Source of the DNA: Cyanodermella asteris
Lineage: Eukaryota > Ascomycota > Lecanoromycetes > Ostropales > Stictidaceae
DNA length: 64,000 nt
Assembly (NCBI GenBank): GCA_900618795.1
Contig: UYJD01000002.1
Span: forward strand, 1,368,101 to 1,432,100
Direction of reading: 5' to 3'
Below the pieces are notes generated by a model. It saw only the letters and a list, made by a program, of their open reading frames with translations. It was not told where the DNA came from and did not search any database. The first letter of the stretch is position 1, and every line of letters starts with the position of its first letter. Position numbers and translations under genes: made by a program. Positions 34,290 through 46,138 of this stretch are shown here, piece after piece.

Positions 34290-36628
34290 GTCGCCGTCGG
34301 TTTAGGCGCAGCCACCCGCTGCCCTCCGTCTCTGCATGGAACAATCCTGGAAAAATCTGCAGGTCTCAGGCGTCGACTGTTCTGACCAGCGTCGAGGTCC
34401 TCCCCATAACACCTGCTCCGGTCTCACGTCTCGGGCGGCAAATTCGCAAGTAGGTACAGGGTCAGGAACGGCACGAATGGTGGAGATATTCATTCAGTCT
34501 GGCTTCGTCCGGCTACTTCCACTCACGCCCCCAGGAACGGCTCCGGGCACTGATGACAGTATTGGCACACTAGACTAAAGGCAGGAGCCACTCTGCATGC
34601 ATACATACATACGTCCGCTCCAGGACTACTAGCATCACTCCAGGATCCAGCGTCAACGTCCTTGCGACGACCCAAGGCCCGCGGCTCGACCGGCCCTGCT
34701 CCTTCGCTATTCGCTCCCTACGCCTCCTGCCGGCTCGTCGTTATGAGGAGCAGCCCCATCACCAAGCACGTCGAGGAAGCATGGACGGTGACGAGATACG
34801 CCCCCTATTTTTCACTGGCCAGCCTGCCGTGAGATGCGCGCCAGAAGAGCCGAAACCGCCGCCGTGCTTCGAAACTCCAGGCCCATCTTGGCACGATATG
34901 CCCAACTCGCAGATGAATTGACTTCATCCCCGGGCAGAACTAGGCCGCGCTGGGCCGTAGCGTTCCCGTCCGGGCCAAGAACTAACACCTTTCCGAGGGG
35001 CCGGTAAGCCCAGTCACCCCCTAGTTTCCCCTACTGTACATACGCAAGTCCAGAGCAACTTCGTTGCCCTGAGGATCAAGAGCAGGAGTGATTCGGTATT
35101 GTCCCGAGACGGTCGTGCATACAGAGTGTACGACGATATTGCCCATGGAAGCGATGATGAATTTCCCTTGTGTGCGGTGTACGGAGGTGACTCGCAACCC
35201 TAAGCACCGTCGGGTAGCAAGTGTTTCGCCAAATCAACCTAGGGAACCACCTGGTTGTGGAAGCCCACTGGTACGGAAACGAAGTGATTACTCCTGAGTT
35301 CGGGCCTGTGACCAGGACACCAGCTTGGGCGCCCCCCAAAGACGTCAACAAATAGTGCGGGCATTCCCGTAAACACAAACCAACCTCATCTGCACGTCTT
35401 CGATTCTCCACAAGATATCTCACCATCAGCTGGGTGCCATATGCAAGTGAATGTTGTAGCGAAGTGTCCGCTTCTGGACGCTCCACGCAAGGAGCGCTTG
35501 GTGGCTGGTAAGTCCGAGGACGCACGCGAATGCAGGGATTGGGCTAGCCGGAGCTCTTTTCGGTGCTCGATCTTCTCCAGCTTCGTGAAATGCAAGCCCG
35601 CCGTCCGTGCGAGCGCCGAGGCGGCTTCCGGCTTCGACATCTGACTGCACTCGAGATCCACGTCCTGTTGTCGTAGGTGCTTCTGCACGGGAGAGAGCTT
35701 TTCGGTCGACTCACTGGTCAGTGCTTATGGTTTCTGAAAGGCGCTGAGGTTGACGTCGGTAGTCAGCCGTACTACCGCTCTTTGCTCTCGTCTTACGTGC
35801 AGTTCGTACCGCTGTCCGCCATCCCGCTCATGACGAATCGCAAATGCAACAACAAGTAGTAACCAGGGAAACTAAGGATGAGCGAATGACGAGCCATGCC
35901 GTCAGCTGTCAAAGGAAATGTATAAATCTGAAGGCGGTGAAAGTTGAACTCTCAGCATGTAGTCAGCAGACAGAGCCTGGCATGATTCTTGCCGCAGTAA
36001 ACTGAACAATGAGGAAAACAGCGAAAAGTGCGTAGAACGACGAACACGAGCAGGTCTTGTCACATGAATTGAAGAGTTTAGGGATGGATTGACGTGGAAA
36101 TATGCAAGCTCAAGCAAGTCAAAACGCGGTTCAGGGGAGAATCTGCAGGGATCTGGACATGTTAGACTTTGCTGAGCCCGAGTCGTGAGCATTATTGCTC
36201 AGCGCAAAACGAAGCTCATAGCGCGCCGCCGAGCCAGCAATACTGATATGCCAAACTGGGGAGGTGGCTGAGAATGTTCGCTGGCAGTGAGCGCCGCCGT
36301 GGTAAAATGTGGCCCATCCCGAATGCAAGAACTGAGCGTGAGCTGCAGTCGAAACTCACAGAAGGAGGATATCCCTGTTCTTCGCCCGCTCACGTGCTCC
36401 AAAAGCTATCTACGCACTGCACAAGGTCATCTTGCCGCTCGTCGTGATATCAGCTGTATAGTGGTCTGCACTACACTTGTGCAAATAACTTGGATACATC
36501 TCAAATCTCGTGTCAAATAGAGCAGAGCGAAGGGTATCTAGCCTGTCAAATCCGACCTATTTTACAATTTCCATCCACCGCTTCCATAATCGCATCTCTT
36601 TCAACAACTCCCTCGGCGATGCGCTCTC
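34290..36628. other. Gene-poor 2.3-kb interval
   Basis: The left 300 bases should hold the promoter of the disordered-protein gene. The middle is GC-rich, then AT-rich. Minus-strand frames between 35076 and 35688 read partly like protein (for example VTSVHRTQGKFIIASMGN in one frame) but change frame quickly and show no family. They may be a decayed gene. No transposase, terminal repeat or tRNA was recognised. Confidence 0.45.
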
Positions 36629-37891
36629 TCATGCCGCGACCTCTGCCTCAATGATTGGATATTGCCCAGGCTTCGTGTAGATCTCGTGGATCCGCAAGCC
36701 GACCGACTTCAGTAAATCGTGCCATTGCTTTTCCGACCTTTCGTGCGCACAGTACCCCATCAGCATGAGCCAATCTTGAGTGGCCTCCCACTGGGTCGCG
36801 CCACGCTCCGGCATCACGAGGTCTTGGATAAGGAGGCGCGAGTACCCGGGCCTCATCGCGTCGCGAGTGCGGGAGAGAATCTTCGCAGAGTCTACGTCGC
36901 CCCAGTTGTGGAAGATGTTGCGAAAGTAGTAAGCGCGTGCACCTGAAGTCTGTCAGCATGGCTCCATTTAGGCTATCATCTCTTGACAGGAGCGCTCACC
37001 CTTGACTGGCTGCTCGCTTAGAAAGTCGTGCGTCATGAAATCAATCTGCTTGTCGGCTCCTTTCGACTTCGCCACGTGGACCATGATGTCCTGTTCCTGG
37101 ACCAGGAATTTGCCCTTGAACTCGGGATATGCGTTCTGGACTGCAACTGAGTAGAAGCCCATGCCGCCGCCAATGTCGATCCAGAGCTTCTCTTCCGGCT
37201 TGTTCTCAAAGCCCGTGATCAAGCGTTGCTGTACGGGATACACTTCATGAGACTGTGCACTCTCCTGTGCAAAAGCCCCCAAGAAGTAAGCGAATGCCTG
37301 CATCTTTTCTGGAAATTTGGCCTTTATCATCTCATACAGATCCGCGTCTGGTATGTCAAAGGCTTTGTTGCCGGGCCCATTGCGCCGATCTGTGGGGTTC
37401 TTGTATCCAATGTCGGACATGAATGGAGGTATCGCCTTGAAAACATCAGCAACGATGCCGCCGCAACCTTGGGCTGCTTCCACAAAGTTCTGGTCGCCGA
37501 ACAGGCCTGAACTGTGTGACAGCGCATATTTGTCGTGTCCAACTTCATCAACAATACCTTCTGCGACAAGGTACCGCAGCAATCTCAAAAGAAAGACCTC
37601 GTCGCTGTTGGTCTCAGAGGCGATATCTTGCAAGGTTTTGGGCATTTTGTGTTTTGCCAGGTAGGCAAACAACCGAAGATCGAACGCGATTTTGAGCACC
37701 GAGGGGAGGACATTCTGAGCGAGTGTCAAGCGGTGCATTGCGTTCCGGGGATTTTCAAGTCTGAGCTCGAGCTTGCGTGCCGCATGGTAAAGGTCTTCGC
37801 GAAGGACCGTATCGTTGAGAATCTCAGCAGGAGGATTATTTGCGTAGGACTTGAGCTGAATGAGCAAGTCCCTCGTTGATGGTGTCGCCAT
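36629..37891 (-). CDS. Second class I SAM-dependent O-methyltransferase
   Basis: Exons 37891-37000 and 36942-36629 join over a 57-nt intron to give about 401 residues. The N-terminal helical domain (to about 170) precedes the SAM-binding strand LWIDIGGGMGFYSVAV, and the catalytic stretch reads YYFRNIFHNWGDVDSAKIL with the expected general-base His. It belongs to the same COMT-like family as the enzyme at 7964-9227, but the two differ clearly in sequence and are not a recent duplicate. It sits about 17 kb from the PKS, so membership of that pathway is possible but not shown. MATPSTRDLLIQ was chosen over a longer in-frame start because a TATA box lies at a sensible distance. It looks intact. 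Confidence 0.92.
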
Positions 37892-38031
37892 TTTGGGCTT
37901 GATAGGCTCTTCGGTGAAAAAGTCTGCAAGATGAAATGATCGAATGATGACCGGCATGAGATGAAGTATGGTAATTCGTTTGTACAAGGCTTTGATCTGA
38001 TCAAATTCTCTCTACGCGATTCAACTGAACT

Positions 38032-38039
38032 TATATACA
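38032..38039 (-). promoter_or_regulatory. TATA box of the second O-methyltransferase
   Basis: Read on the minus strand, the sequence is GTATATAA, about 140 bases upstream of the ATG at 37891. Distance and sequence suit a fungal core promoter. It also supports the shorter protein start. Confidence 0.45.
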
Positions 38040-39219
38040 ATACCTTGTCCGTGGAAGCTCCGAATTTTGACCAATCAGAGTGCAGCATTTGGGGGGAAGT
38101 AGGCAGCTGGCAATAGCCAGGATGAGCACGTACGCAGGATGCGGTAGCTGCTTCATTGCCAGAGCCTGTGCCGTACAGAATTTGATTGCAATTGGTACGC
38201 AAGAAGATGAAGCAGCTCGATGCCGGTCCTGTAACCTCCAGGCAACAATTTTCAAGGGTATTGACAGTCATGCAAAGTCCGAGGCCGAGCTGTATCATTG
38301 CGGATAGTCGCGTATTGCAAGCGTCGAGGCAATGATTGGGGCTCCTGATCAGATTACTTTATCAGATCATGTTAGTGCTGACCAGCTTGAGATTGATGGT
38401 GTAGCCGAACAGTAGTCCTCGATCGACAAATGATTAACGCTACAGCTCCGCGTCCACGTGGTCGGCATGACTCACAGACTGCTCTTCCGCGAAGACTAGA
38501 ACCGAAGCTGGTGAGTCCTGGACAACGTCGCGAAATTGCGGCCGTATGATCCGGGCGTATATAATCTGCCAGTGCATGAAGCAGTACCAAAGGACGGGTA
38601 GTGGCTGTGGCTGCGTTCGCGCCACCATACACATAGATACGACGCCTCGGAGCCGCTATCCGCCAGATCACATAATCGAACTGCGGAAGAGCGACGGACA
38701 AAGTCTCATAAGTCTAGTCGGCTTCTATCATGTTATTGAAGTTCTGGCACAAAAGGGAAAAAAAAACAATACTCTTGCCGTAGGTATGGAGCTGAATTAA
38801 CATTGCTTCGACGGCCAGACCAACGCCGCTATTTACGCCGCAATCCCAAATGCCCTATGCTTCTTACTAAGACGTTACAAGTAGTCGCCACGACTACGAT
38901 GACAGACTCGGTCAGCCGATCCGGTGGTTCAAGTGAGAATATAGCGATATAGCTTCTATGCCTTCAGCTTTCAGCTGAGCATACTTCGTGAGACGGCAGA
39001 CTCTCCAATGACATCCCTTCTGCTCATCCACAGTTCGTTTTCATTTGCCTGTTTGGGATACACTTCGATAGCAGTGAACAAGGAAAATGCTGAAGCAAAG
39101 TTTCTGGGGAAGGCTTCAACTTGATCAGTCGTCTCCGTAGCAACTATAAGAGCATGCGCTGTCTGAATGCTACAATCCGTTTCTCAGGTACACCTGCCCC
39201 TGTTTCAATCTCACCCCTC
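38040..39219. other. Intergenic region between O-methyltransferase 2 and secreted protein
   Basis: About 1.2 kb, divergent promoters on both sides. Minus-strand frames at 38372-38701 read in part like protein (QIIYARIIRPQFRDVVQDSP in one frame), but the neighbouring frames hold stops and no family was recognised; a small relic is possible. Nothing else was identified. Confidence 0.45.
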
Positions 39220-40414
39220 ATGACCGCTCTTACGCTCTGCGCTGTTATTGCAGCACTAGCCGTTGCTGCAAGCTCACAACATGAGTTTCGCGCTGTCACT
39301 CCTACGGTACAAAGTGCTCAATACTTGGGCCTTGCCGGAGATCCTACGCTCAACAGGGACGGATGTGGGTCTTCAAAGCTCGGAGACAGGGCATTCTGGA
39401 CGTGTGCAGATACCCAAGTGAGCAGGAATCTTCCTCGTCCTAGATCACGTCAAAGACTGACTGTTGTAGAACATCGGATCGGACGGCAGTCTGTCCGGGT
39501 TTCTCACCTCCACATCGAGCTGGACAAACTACAATAGCGACGGAACTCCCCAGATCACCGGCAATCTCCTTCGTATGTATGGCAACAATTCTGGCCATAA
39601 TTACTTTCCGATTCCAGCCAGCAATTGTGGTCCTACGGGCTTTTGTTCGGACGGGACGAGGTATGAAGTATGGCCATACCAGCCCCCTATGGTTGCGACG
39701 ACCGCCAACGACGGTACAATTTCAGCATACAGCTGGATTCCCAACGCGCATGACAATCACTCCGTGAAATTGGCACCCGAAGCAGCGGAGATGTTATGGA
39801 AGGTCACCTACAATCCGGATAAGCGAGATCCAAATCATTTGGAGCTTCTTCCCAACGTCACACTTGTCGATCAATTTTTCTGGGCTGAGCACGAAATACC
39901 GTATGGCAATAACGGGAACATGGTCAAGGATGGTATCGCGTACTTGTGGGCCAACGTTGCAGGCAGTCAATTCGCACTTGCCAAGGTTCCTCTTGCATCT
40001 ATCGAGGATAAGACACAGTACCAATACTTCATCAATGGCTCATGGGCTACGAACAGGCCCACTCGCAGCGATGCAAAGGCACTTGCCATTCCAAATGCCT
40101 ACTCCGGAGGAAAAGGGACGTGGTTTTACAACAAACTCTGGGACAGCTTCGTGTTCATCGGTGGCCGTTCGGGCGCTGAGTTCTTCATCACCACGGCACC
40201 TGCTCCTGAAGGCCCGTGGGCAGTGCCAAAGAGCTTCTTCAACGGCACCAATGGCAACAACACCAAGGGCCCGGGCTCGTACAATTGGCAAGCGCACCCT
40301 GGCCTCGTCCCAGCCGGCAAAAACGAGATCTACCTCACCTATTCGAAGCTCGACATGGGAACCAACAACGACACGTACTATACACATCCGCTGTATCTGA
40401 TCACTTGGCAATGA
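39220..40414 (+). CDS. Secreted protein, probable beta-propeller (DUF4185/glycosidase-like)
   Basis: Exons 39220-39417 and 39470-40414 flank a 52-nt intron and encode about 380 residues. The start MTALTLCAVIAALAVAAS opens a signal peptide; an earlier in-frame ATG would hide it. The mature protein contains AGDPTLNRDGCGSSKLGDRAFW, several NGS/NGT/NNT N-glycosylation sites and repeated aromatic-Gly stretches (GTWFYNKLWDSFVFIGGRSG), and it ends shortly after HPLYLITWQ. The opening GDP..RD..GS.LGDR.FW pattern recalls secreted proteins with DUF4185-like propellers, often annotated as putative glycosidases. No catalytic pair could be assigned. Extracellular location is well supported; the enzyme class is not. 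Confidence 0.82.
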
Positions 40415-40814
40415 GATGAGACTGAAGAGTGAAAGCGTTCGTGTTTCTGCCAACCAGACCAACGAGGCCCGAGCCACGTGTGACGTCGTCGCATTTGAGA
40501 TACCTTATTGTATGATCAGGGCTATTATTTATTCTCGATCAGACTCGTAACAATGATTGCTCGTCCTCTGAGATTGGCAGAAACGGTGTCATCTACAATG
40601 ACTCAAAAAGTACACAATGAGGTAAAGAACATTATCGTGGGCGCTTGTAGCTGTAGATCATTTCCTCCAGTCGCGGAGCCGCGAAACTAAAAGGTCAATC
40701 CCGTCGGACTTGACTCCACCGCTTTACCGTCCCGCCTCGAAAAAGATTCCCGACAATTACATATCGCGCCCATTCTGCTGAAACCTGGTCGACACGTTTG
40801 CGAAGCTAGCCAAG
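40415..40814. other. Intergenic region before BCP1
   Basis: Four hundred bases between the secreted-protein stop and the BCP1 start on the same strand, containing the 3' flank of one and the promoter of the other. Nothing else was seen. Confidence 0.45.
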
Positions 40815-41669
40815 ATGAGCAAGAGAAAAGCGGAAGATAAACCGAAGAAAGTCTTCGAGGATGAGTCGGACAGCGACGATGATATGGAGCAGATCCTCAA
40901 CGTGGATTTCGAATTCTTCGATCCCGATCCCGAGATCGATTTTGAAGGTCTGAAGAACCTTGCGCGGCAACTATTCGATGTGGACGCACTTCAGTTCAAC
41001 CTGAGCGAACTCGCAGACTTATTCCTCTCCGCGAAGGCGCTCGGCTCGACGGTAAAGACGGATGGCAAGGAATCCGATCCTTGGGCCTTTCTCAGCGTCC
41101 TTAACCTGCACGCGCACAAAGACAAGCCGATTGTCCAAGCGCTGGTCAAATACTTCGTCAAACAAGCCCACAAGAACACCGACCTGCAACCAGTCGCTCA
41201 GATCTTGAATAGTCCGGATTCACAAGTTGGCTTTCTGTTAGCAGAGCGCACCATAAACATCCCTACGGAACTTTCCCCGCCGATGTACAAGATGCTGGCG
41301 GAAGAGATACAAGCGGCGATTGCGGACAATGAGCCCTATAAGTTTACGCATTATCTCATAATATCAAGAACATATCTCGAGGTCGAATCGCTGCTTGACA
41401 CAGAAGATGGACTTGCGCGGAAGAAGCACAAGAAAAGCGGCAAGGAAGCTCCAAATGTCTTTTATTTCCATCCCGAGGATGAAACGACGCACAAGCATGC
41501 TATCGCGTATGGCAACTACAGCTACGACAGAGAAGAGGCGGAGGGTCAGTCGGATTCCAGACGTGCGTTCCAGGATGCTGGCATCAAACCGCAAGGGCAC
41601 ATGATTTTGTTGGACGCTGCGAAATACGGCGCCTTAGTGACCGACCTGGAGAATCTCGTCCGGCCTTGA
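40815..41669 (+). CDS. BCP1: BCP1/BCCIP family protein
   Basis: A single exon encodes 284 residues, the usual size. The basic N-terminus ([12 protein letters not shown]) is followed by an acidic patch ([11 protein letters not shown]) and the family core, including [40 protein letters not shown], the YLIISRTY strand and FYFHPEDE. In yeast, Bcp1 is a nuclear chaperone for ribosomal protein Rpl23 and supports nuclear export of the lipid kinase Mss4; animal BCCIP has related roles. The ATG follows a leader ending in GCCAAG, and no alternative start is needed. It is convergent with chorismate mutase, with only 28 bases between the stops. Confidence 0.93.
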   Translation: MSKRKAEDKPKKVFEDESDSDDDMEQILNVDFEFFDPDPEIDFEGLKNLARQLFDVDALQFNLSELADLFLSAKALGSTVKTDGKESDPWAFLSVLNLHAHKDKPIVQALVKYFVKQAHKNTDLQPVAQILNSPDSQVGFLLAERTINIPTELSPPMYKMLAEEIQAAIADNEPYKFTHYLIISRTYLEVESLLDTEDGLARKKHKKSGKEAPNVFYFHPEDETTHKHAIAYGNYSYDREEAEGQSDSRRAFQDAGIKPQGHMILLDAAKYGALVTDLENLVRP

Positions 41670-41697
41670 GAATCGATCGACTGAACCTTGTGCGGCA

Positions 41698-42601
41698 CTA
41701 TTCCCATTCCGTGCCCTTCAACCGCTGCATCAGATAATCGACCTCGACTACTTTCGTCAACGGAATTACCATCTCCTGAAACACGTAAGTAACCGGAACA
41801 AAAGCGAGGCGTTGCAGCTCCACTCACGCTGTACATCGTGACGACTGCGTCGACGTTGATCTTGCTTTGCCCATTTGCAACGTCTGCAGGATCTCTCCCA
41901 TACGCTTCCGCTTTCAGCTTCATGCGTTCGAGAACCTTCAATTCAACGGCTCGCTTCGTGATAGCCTCTGCTATACCATCGCGATCCTCCGCTTTGATCA
42001 TCTTGACAAAACGATCCGTTTCCGATCGGAACTTGGACTCGGCGACGAACTTCCCGAAATGGATCCTCCTTGAGATCGCTTGGAGCAGAGGGACATCACA
42101 CGTCGCAGTTGAGCCATAGTTCTCCCTCCTCTCACCCCGATCCGGGCGGCTGTACCATTTGCAGGCCGAGGGAAGGATCTGACTGACATAACGGTCCTTG
42201 ATTTCGGTGTTGACGTTGACATCGTTTTTATGAAGGATCTGAGGATACTCGAGTGGTTGTAGAAAGGGTTCTTGGAGAGCATGTGGAAAGAAAGGGTGCT
42301 CGTCGGGTGATTCGTAGCGTCTAATCAGAGAATCTCGTTTCTCCGTCTCAGTGAGCATCCAATCCAGTAATGAAAGATCGCTTCCTGGAATATCGAGTGC
42401 CCCTGGCTTGTAGACTGTTTCGTTAAGGGGGAATTGGACTCTTTCTATCATGTGAAAGATGATGGTATCCTCCATCCGTCTGTTCGTAGTGTTATTGGAG
42501 TTTATGCACGTGGACGAACGTCTGTCTTACATGAGTTGGAAGCGAATATTCTCCAGGTCCAATGCCTTGGAGGCATCTGATAGATCAATCGCGGCAACCA
42601 T
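41698..42601 (-). CDS. ARO7: Chorismate mutase (AroQ, fungal type)
   Basis: Three exons (42601-42531, 42479-41828, 41775-41698) encode about 266 residues, matching fungal chorismate mutases. The introns of 51 and 52 nt restore [20 protein letters not shown] and the C-terminal [19 protein letters not shown]. The enzyme converts chorismate to prephenate for Phe and Tyr synthesis in the cytosol. The helical fold is recognisable from Arg-bearing segments near the N-terminus, [12 protein letters not shown], and the middle KFVAESKF region. Fungal enzymes are commonly activated by Trp and inhibited by Tyr (family knowledge). It is divergent from the XAP5 gene across 355 bases and appears intact. Confidence 0.94.
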
Positions 42602-42956
42602 CTTGTACAGTACGGAACGTGCAAGTCTTCGATGTTACGCGCTCAAGACCTTTCAATACAACATGCGTGGCTCAATCGCCCGCGGAAAGCCCTGAAAGTA
42701 TCAACCTTTTGAAGGTTCCCCCATCTTCGGCATCCGAAACTCGGGCCGTGCACGTATTTCTGGCCTTACAGCGGAGTCTCAGCGGCCCAGTCCCCACACC
42801 GCCCCCCGCTGAGGCAACTGGAAGTTCCCGCCAGCGCGTCATCTCGGAACAGTCCCGCTTCTCAAGAATCGCAACTTTGGGCTCAGCGCGACCGATTCTT
42901 CAGCAAACTTCTTATCAGCTCGGATATCACCTTGCATAGTCGCTGACACGGCAGGC
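42602..42956. promoter_or_regulatory. Bidirectional promoter between chorismate mutase and XAP5 genes
   Basis: The 355 bases between two divergent start codons must contain both promoters. No TATA box was evident, which is common for housekeeping genes. Confidence 0.5.
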
Positions 42957-44146
42957 ATGTCAGACCCACGCTTCGCGTCTCAGGCCTCGACGGCTGAGGA
43001 TCTGCTGAAGACGCAGGCGGTGGGGCTCGTCAACCTATCAGAATATGAGAAGCGGCATGCGGTTGCGCTTGAGTTGTCGGAGAAAGATGCACCGGATGGG
43101 AGGACGGGTCAGTCGGTTTCGCAGGGTGCTTCGCGTGATGGCACGCCTGTCGAGCGGTACGTCCGTCATTGCCCGAGTTCTGGAATGTGTACTGACAGCC
43201 AAAGCATAGTAGCTCGACGCCCCAGGGCCAGGTGAAGAAGAAGCGCAAGGTTGGAAAAGGCAAGCTCTCTTTCGCCCTGGATGACGAGGAGGAGGATGCA
43301 CTCAGTGCCGCAGCCCTGATCAAGAGAGCAAAGGGAGAGCCGAAAGATACCAGATTCTCGGACCGAGCCAACCACCACAAGACAACTGAAGGGGTTGATG
43401 ATGCCTCGATGGTCAAGCGGAAACTGGGCCCAAACACAAGCATTCCCAACGCCCCCAGAATCCTGACGAAGTCTGCCATGCTGAAAGAGGCGCGGGCACG
43501 AGAACAGCTCCGGAAAGAGTTCATTGTCATGCAGGAGGCCGTCAAGGCCACAGAAGTAATCATACCCTTCGTGTTCTATGATGGTACAGGCGTACCGGGA
43601 GGGTCATGTAGGGTGAAAAAGGGGGATCACATCTGGGTGTTCCTCGACAAATGTCGCAAGCTCGGTGCAGAGTTGGCGGTCGGAGGGTCCGGGGAAGCAA
43701 AGAACAGGAGAGAATGGGCGCGAGTCGGTGTCGACGATCTGATGCTGGTGAGGGGCGAGATCATCATTCCGCATCACTACGAGTTCTACTATTTTGTCGT
43801 GAATAAGACGATCGGGTATGGCGGCCAGCCGATCTTTGGCTACTATTCGGAGCCTTCTCAGACTACGCAAGCCGGAGACGGGACTGCGCTGGAGAGCATT
43901 GCAGAGAACTACAACCCGCTGTCCAGACCACGAGACGAGCCTAGCAAACCACCGACTGCACTATCAGCCAAGCTCGAAGGCGCCGACGACGACCCAAATC
44001 TGACAAAGGTTGTCAGCAGACAGTGGTACGAGAAGAACAAGCACATCTACCCGGCGAGTATGTGGACGGACTTCGATCCAAACAAGGACTACACAAATTC
44101 GCTGCGCCGCGATGCTCAAGGCAATTCGTTCTTCTTTCCTCGATGA
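42957..44146 (+). CDS. XAP5/FAM50 family nuclear protein
   Basis: Exons 42957-43156 and 43210-44146, separated by a 53-nt intron, encode about 378 residues. The N-terminal half is charged (QVKKKRKVGKGKLSF, a likely nuclear signal, then an acidic DDEEEDALS). The C-terminal half is the XAP5 domain: IPFVFYDGTGVPGGSCRVKK, GDHIWVFLDKCRKLG, VDDLMLVRGEIIIPHHYEFY and FFFPR at the end. FAM50A-type proteins associate with the spliceosome and with transcription in animals, and XAP5 acts in light and clock responses in plants (family knowledge). Single-copy and intact by appearance. Confidence 0.94.
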
Positions 44147-44542
44147 AATTCAGCGGTACTGAGACCAACCACGTCCATCGAGACGGCGCATAGTTGAGCC
44201 AATCCCGGAAAAGAGGTTTGGGCTTCGCTAAGCGTCGCTTCAAACGGGAGCTACAAACCAACACGACTCCGCTCTCTCAGGCTCTGCGCTACTTCTCTGC
44301 GGACACAGCTTCATGACACGTCAAGGCTGCGGTTCCATCGTCTCATAACAAGCCTGCAGCCCTGAAAATAATCGCTGAGGGTAGTCGAGAAAGCTGTTTT
44401 GAGGGGTCTGAAGTGGCAACTATTCGAATACGTTTGATCTGCAGCTGTTCCCAGCCAATTGCAGAATGATCTCGCAATAATTCTAAAGAATTGCTATTGC
44501 TGGTTTAAATGCTTGTACAAACTTGACAGCTGCAGTCCAGCA
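44147..44542. other. Convergent 3' intergenic region
   Basis: About 400 bases between the stops of the XAP5 gene and the TPR gene. No feature was recognised. Confidence 0.45.
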
Positions 44543-45506
44543 TCACTTCCCAGTATTGCCCTGGAAATTCATACTATACCCACCAGTAGCAGGATCTTGG
44601 ACCATCTGAAAGTTATTGGTGCTCAGGCCAAAGGGTTTCAGGAAGCTGTTGCCCAATTCTTTCAACTTGCCCATCATCTCGCCCATTTCCTTCTCCTTGG
44701 CTTCATTCAGTTTACCAGGCAGGATTGCAAGCTGCCTCCGAACCATGTCCTTGTCTCGACCCACCAAGTAAGCAGATTCCACAAGCTCCTTGTAGTCAGA
44801 CTCTGCAGCTGCAAGCGTACTCCAGCCACCTTGCTCCTGGTTCCCTTTCGCGCGCCGTAACAGTAGTTTCACTCGTAGCTTCGCGATCTGCTCCCTCCGC
44901 TCATCACTCAGTTGTAGCTTTTGCAATTGACTAGCCTCATCCTCCGTTCCGTCGAGCTCAACGACTTCTGCGTTTTCGTCGGCGGCCTTGTCCTCTGTAG
45001 GCTTGTCCTTGTCAGCAGGATTCTTAGCGTCGTCTTCATCGTGGTCGTCTTTCTTCGGCCTTCCCTCAGCCCTGTCAAGCGCGTCAATCCCCTGCGTTGC
45101 GCTCTGCACGGCCGCCTTCCAGTCTTCGAGCTTCACGTGGCAAGCCGCAATGTTGCTTCTCAGCACGGCAATCTCGTAATCTAGATAATTTGGGCAGAAG
45201 CTCAAAGCCCGGTCGTAGGTGCTGATTGCTTGAGAGAAATCGCCTTTGCCGAATTGGGTGTTCGCCTCCGCTTTCGTGGTATTGGACTGTTCGACCAGGC
45301 GCTATCGCAAAATCAGTACACGAGACCGAAAAGGAGTATTAGAACGGGAATGTTTAGATTTCGGATTGGAAGAAGGAGCAACGTACGGCTTCCTCTTCTG
45401 GTGAGAAACGGCTTGTGGGATCTTCGAGCGCATCGGAAAATGTCTGCGGGTCGTTTGAGGCGCTCGATGCACTTGAAGCACTGGAACGACGCGAGATATT
45501 GACCAT
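44543..45506 (-). CDS. TTC1-like tetratricopeptide repeat protein
   Basis: Two exons (45506-45387 and 45301-44543), with an 85-nt intron, encode about 292 residues. The Ser-rich N-terminus leads into three TPR-type units: KAEANTQFGKGDFSQAISTY, then SNIAACHVKLEDWKAAVQSA, an acidic insert (about 118-160), then VKLLLRRAKGNQEQGGWSTL. The C-terminal part (QLAILPGKLNEAKEKEMGEM, GKLKELGNSFLKPFGLS) is characteristic of TTC1 relatives. Such proteins act as co-chaperone adaptors binding the C-terminus of Hsp70/Hsp90 (family knowledge). It is divergent from the RING gene at 46139. Confidence 0.88.
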
Positions 45507-46138
45507 GACTTTTGCACGGTTTTGTATGGCGAGTTGCAGGTTAAGTCTGTCCAGAAATTGAGTACTTATGATTCTGAGTCGCGGAATGAGTACAGCACGT
45601 GGCGGTAGATGAAGCTGACGGGACCCGCCTTCGCCGATTCGCTTCGACCACACGAAGGTTGCCTTTCAAGGATGCTATATGCACTTTCGAACACGCATCC
45701 AGACTCATATCATAGTTATCAGTGCCAGTATGACTCGCATGAACGTGGTCTTATGGTAACGTCTCGTGCACATTTGGAGGCTCTCTTTTTACGGCAATGT
45801 CCTTTTTTCTTGTGCAAAAACATTCACGGCTCCGTCCACGGTTTGTATAGGCCATGCCTTGAGTACTAGCTTCATTACACCCATTCAGTTATAGCCCATT
45901 ATGTCTACATTTGTCCATCACGTACGACGATATCACATCCTCCATTTGTGTGCTGGGTTTTGCAGTGTACCGGTCCTACTCACGTTACGGTTTCTGTCCT
46001 TCGGAAAGAGCACCAGCATCGCTCCTTCCCCTCGAGACTTGAAGAGGTTCAGATTTCCTGCATGTTGCTCCAACTGTCCGTTCAAGCCTTTTTCAGCCAT
46101 GGCATTGTGCCTACATTGACCCTCAGCCGTCAGAGAGT
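45507..46138. promoter_or_regulatory. Divergent promoter region
   Basis: About 630 bases between the TTC1-like and HEI10-like genes, transcribed away from each other. Frames inside are short. No defined regulatory motif was identified. Confidence 0.45.

Noticed and set aside
7964-37891. The two O-methyltransferases as a recent tandem duplication
   Set aside because: They share family motifs but differ throughout, including SAM loop and N-terminal domain, and have introns at different places.
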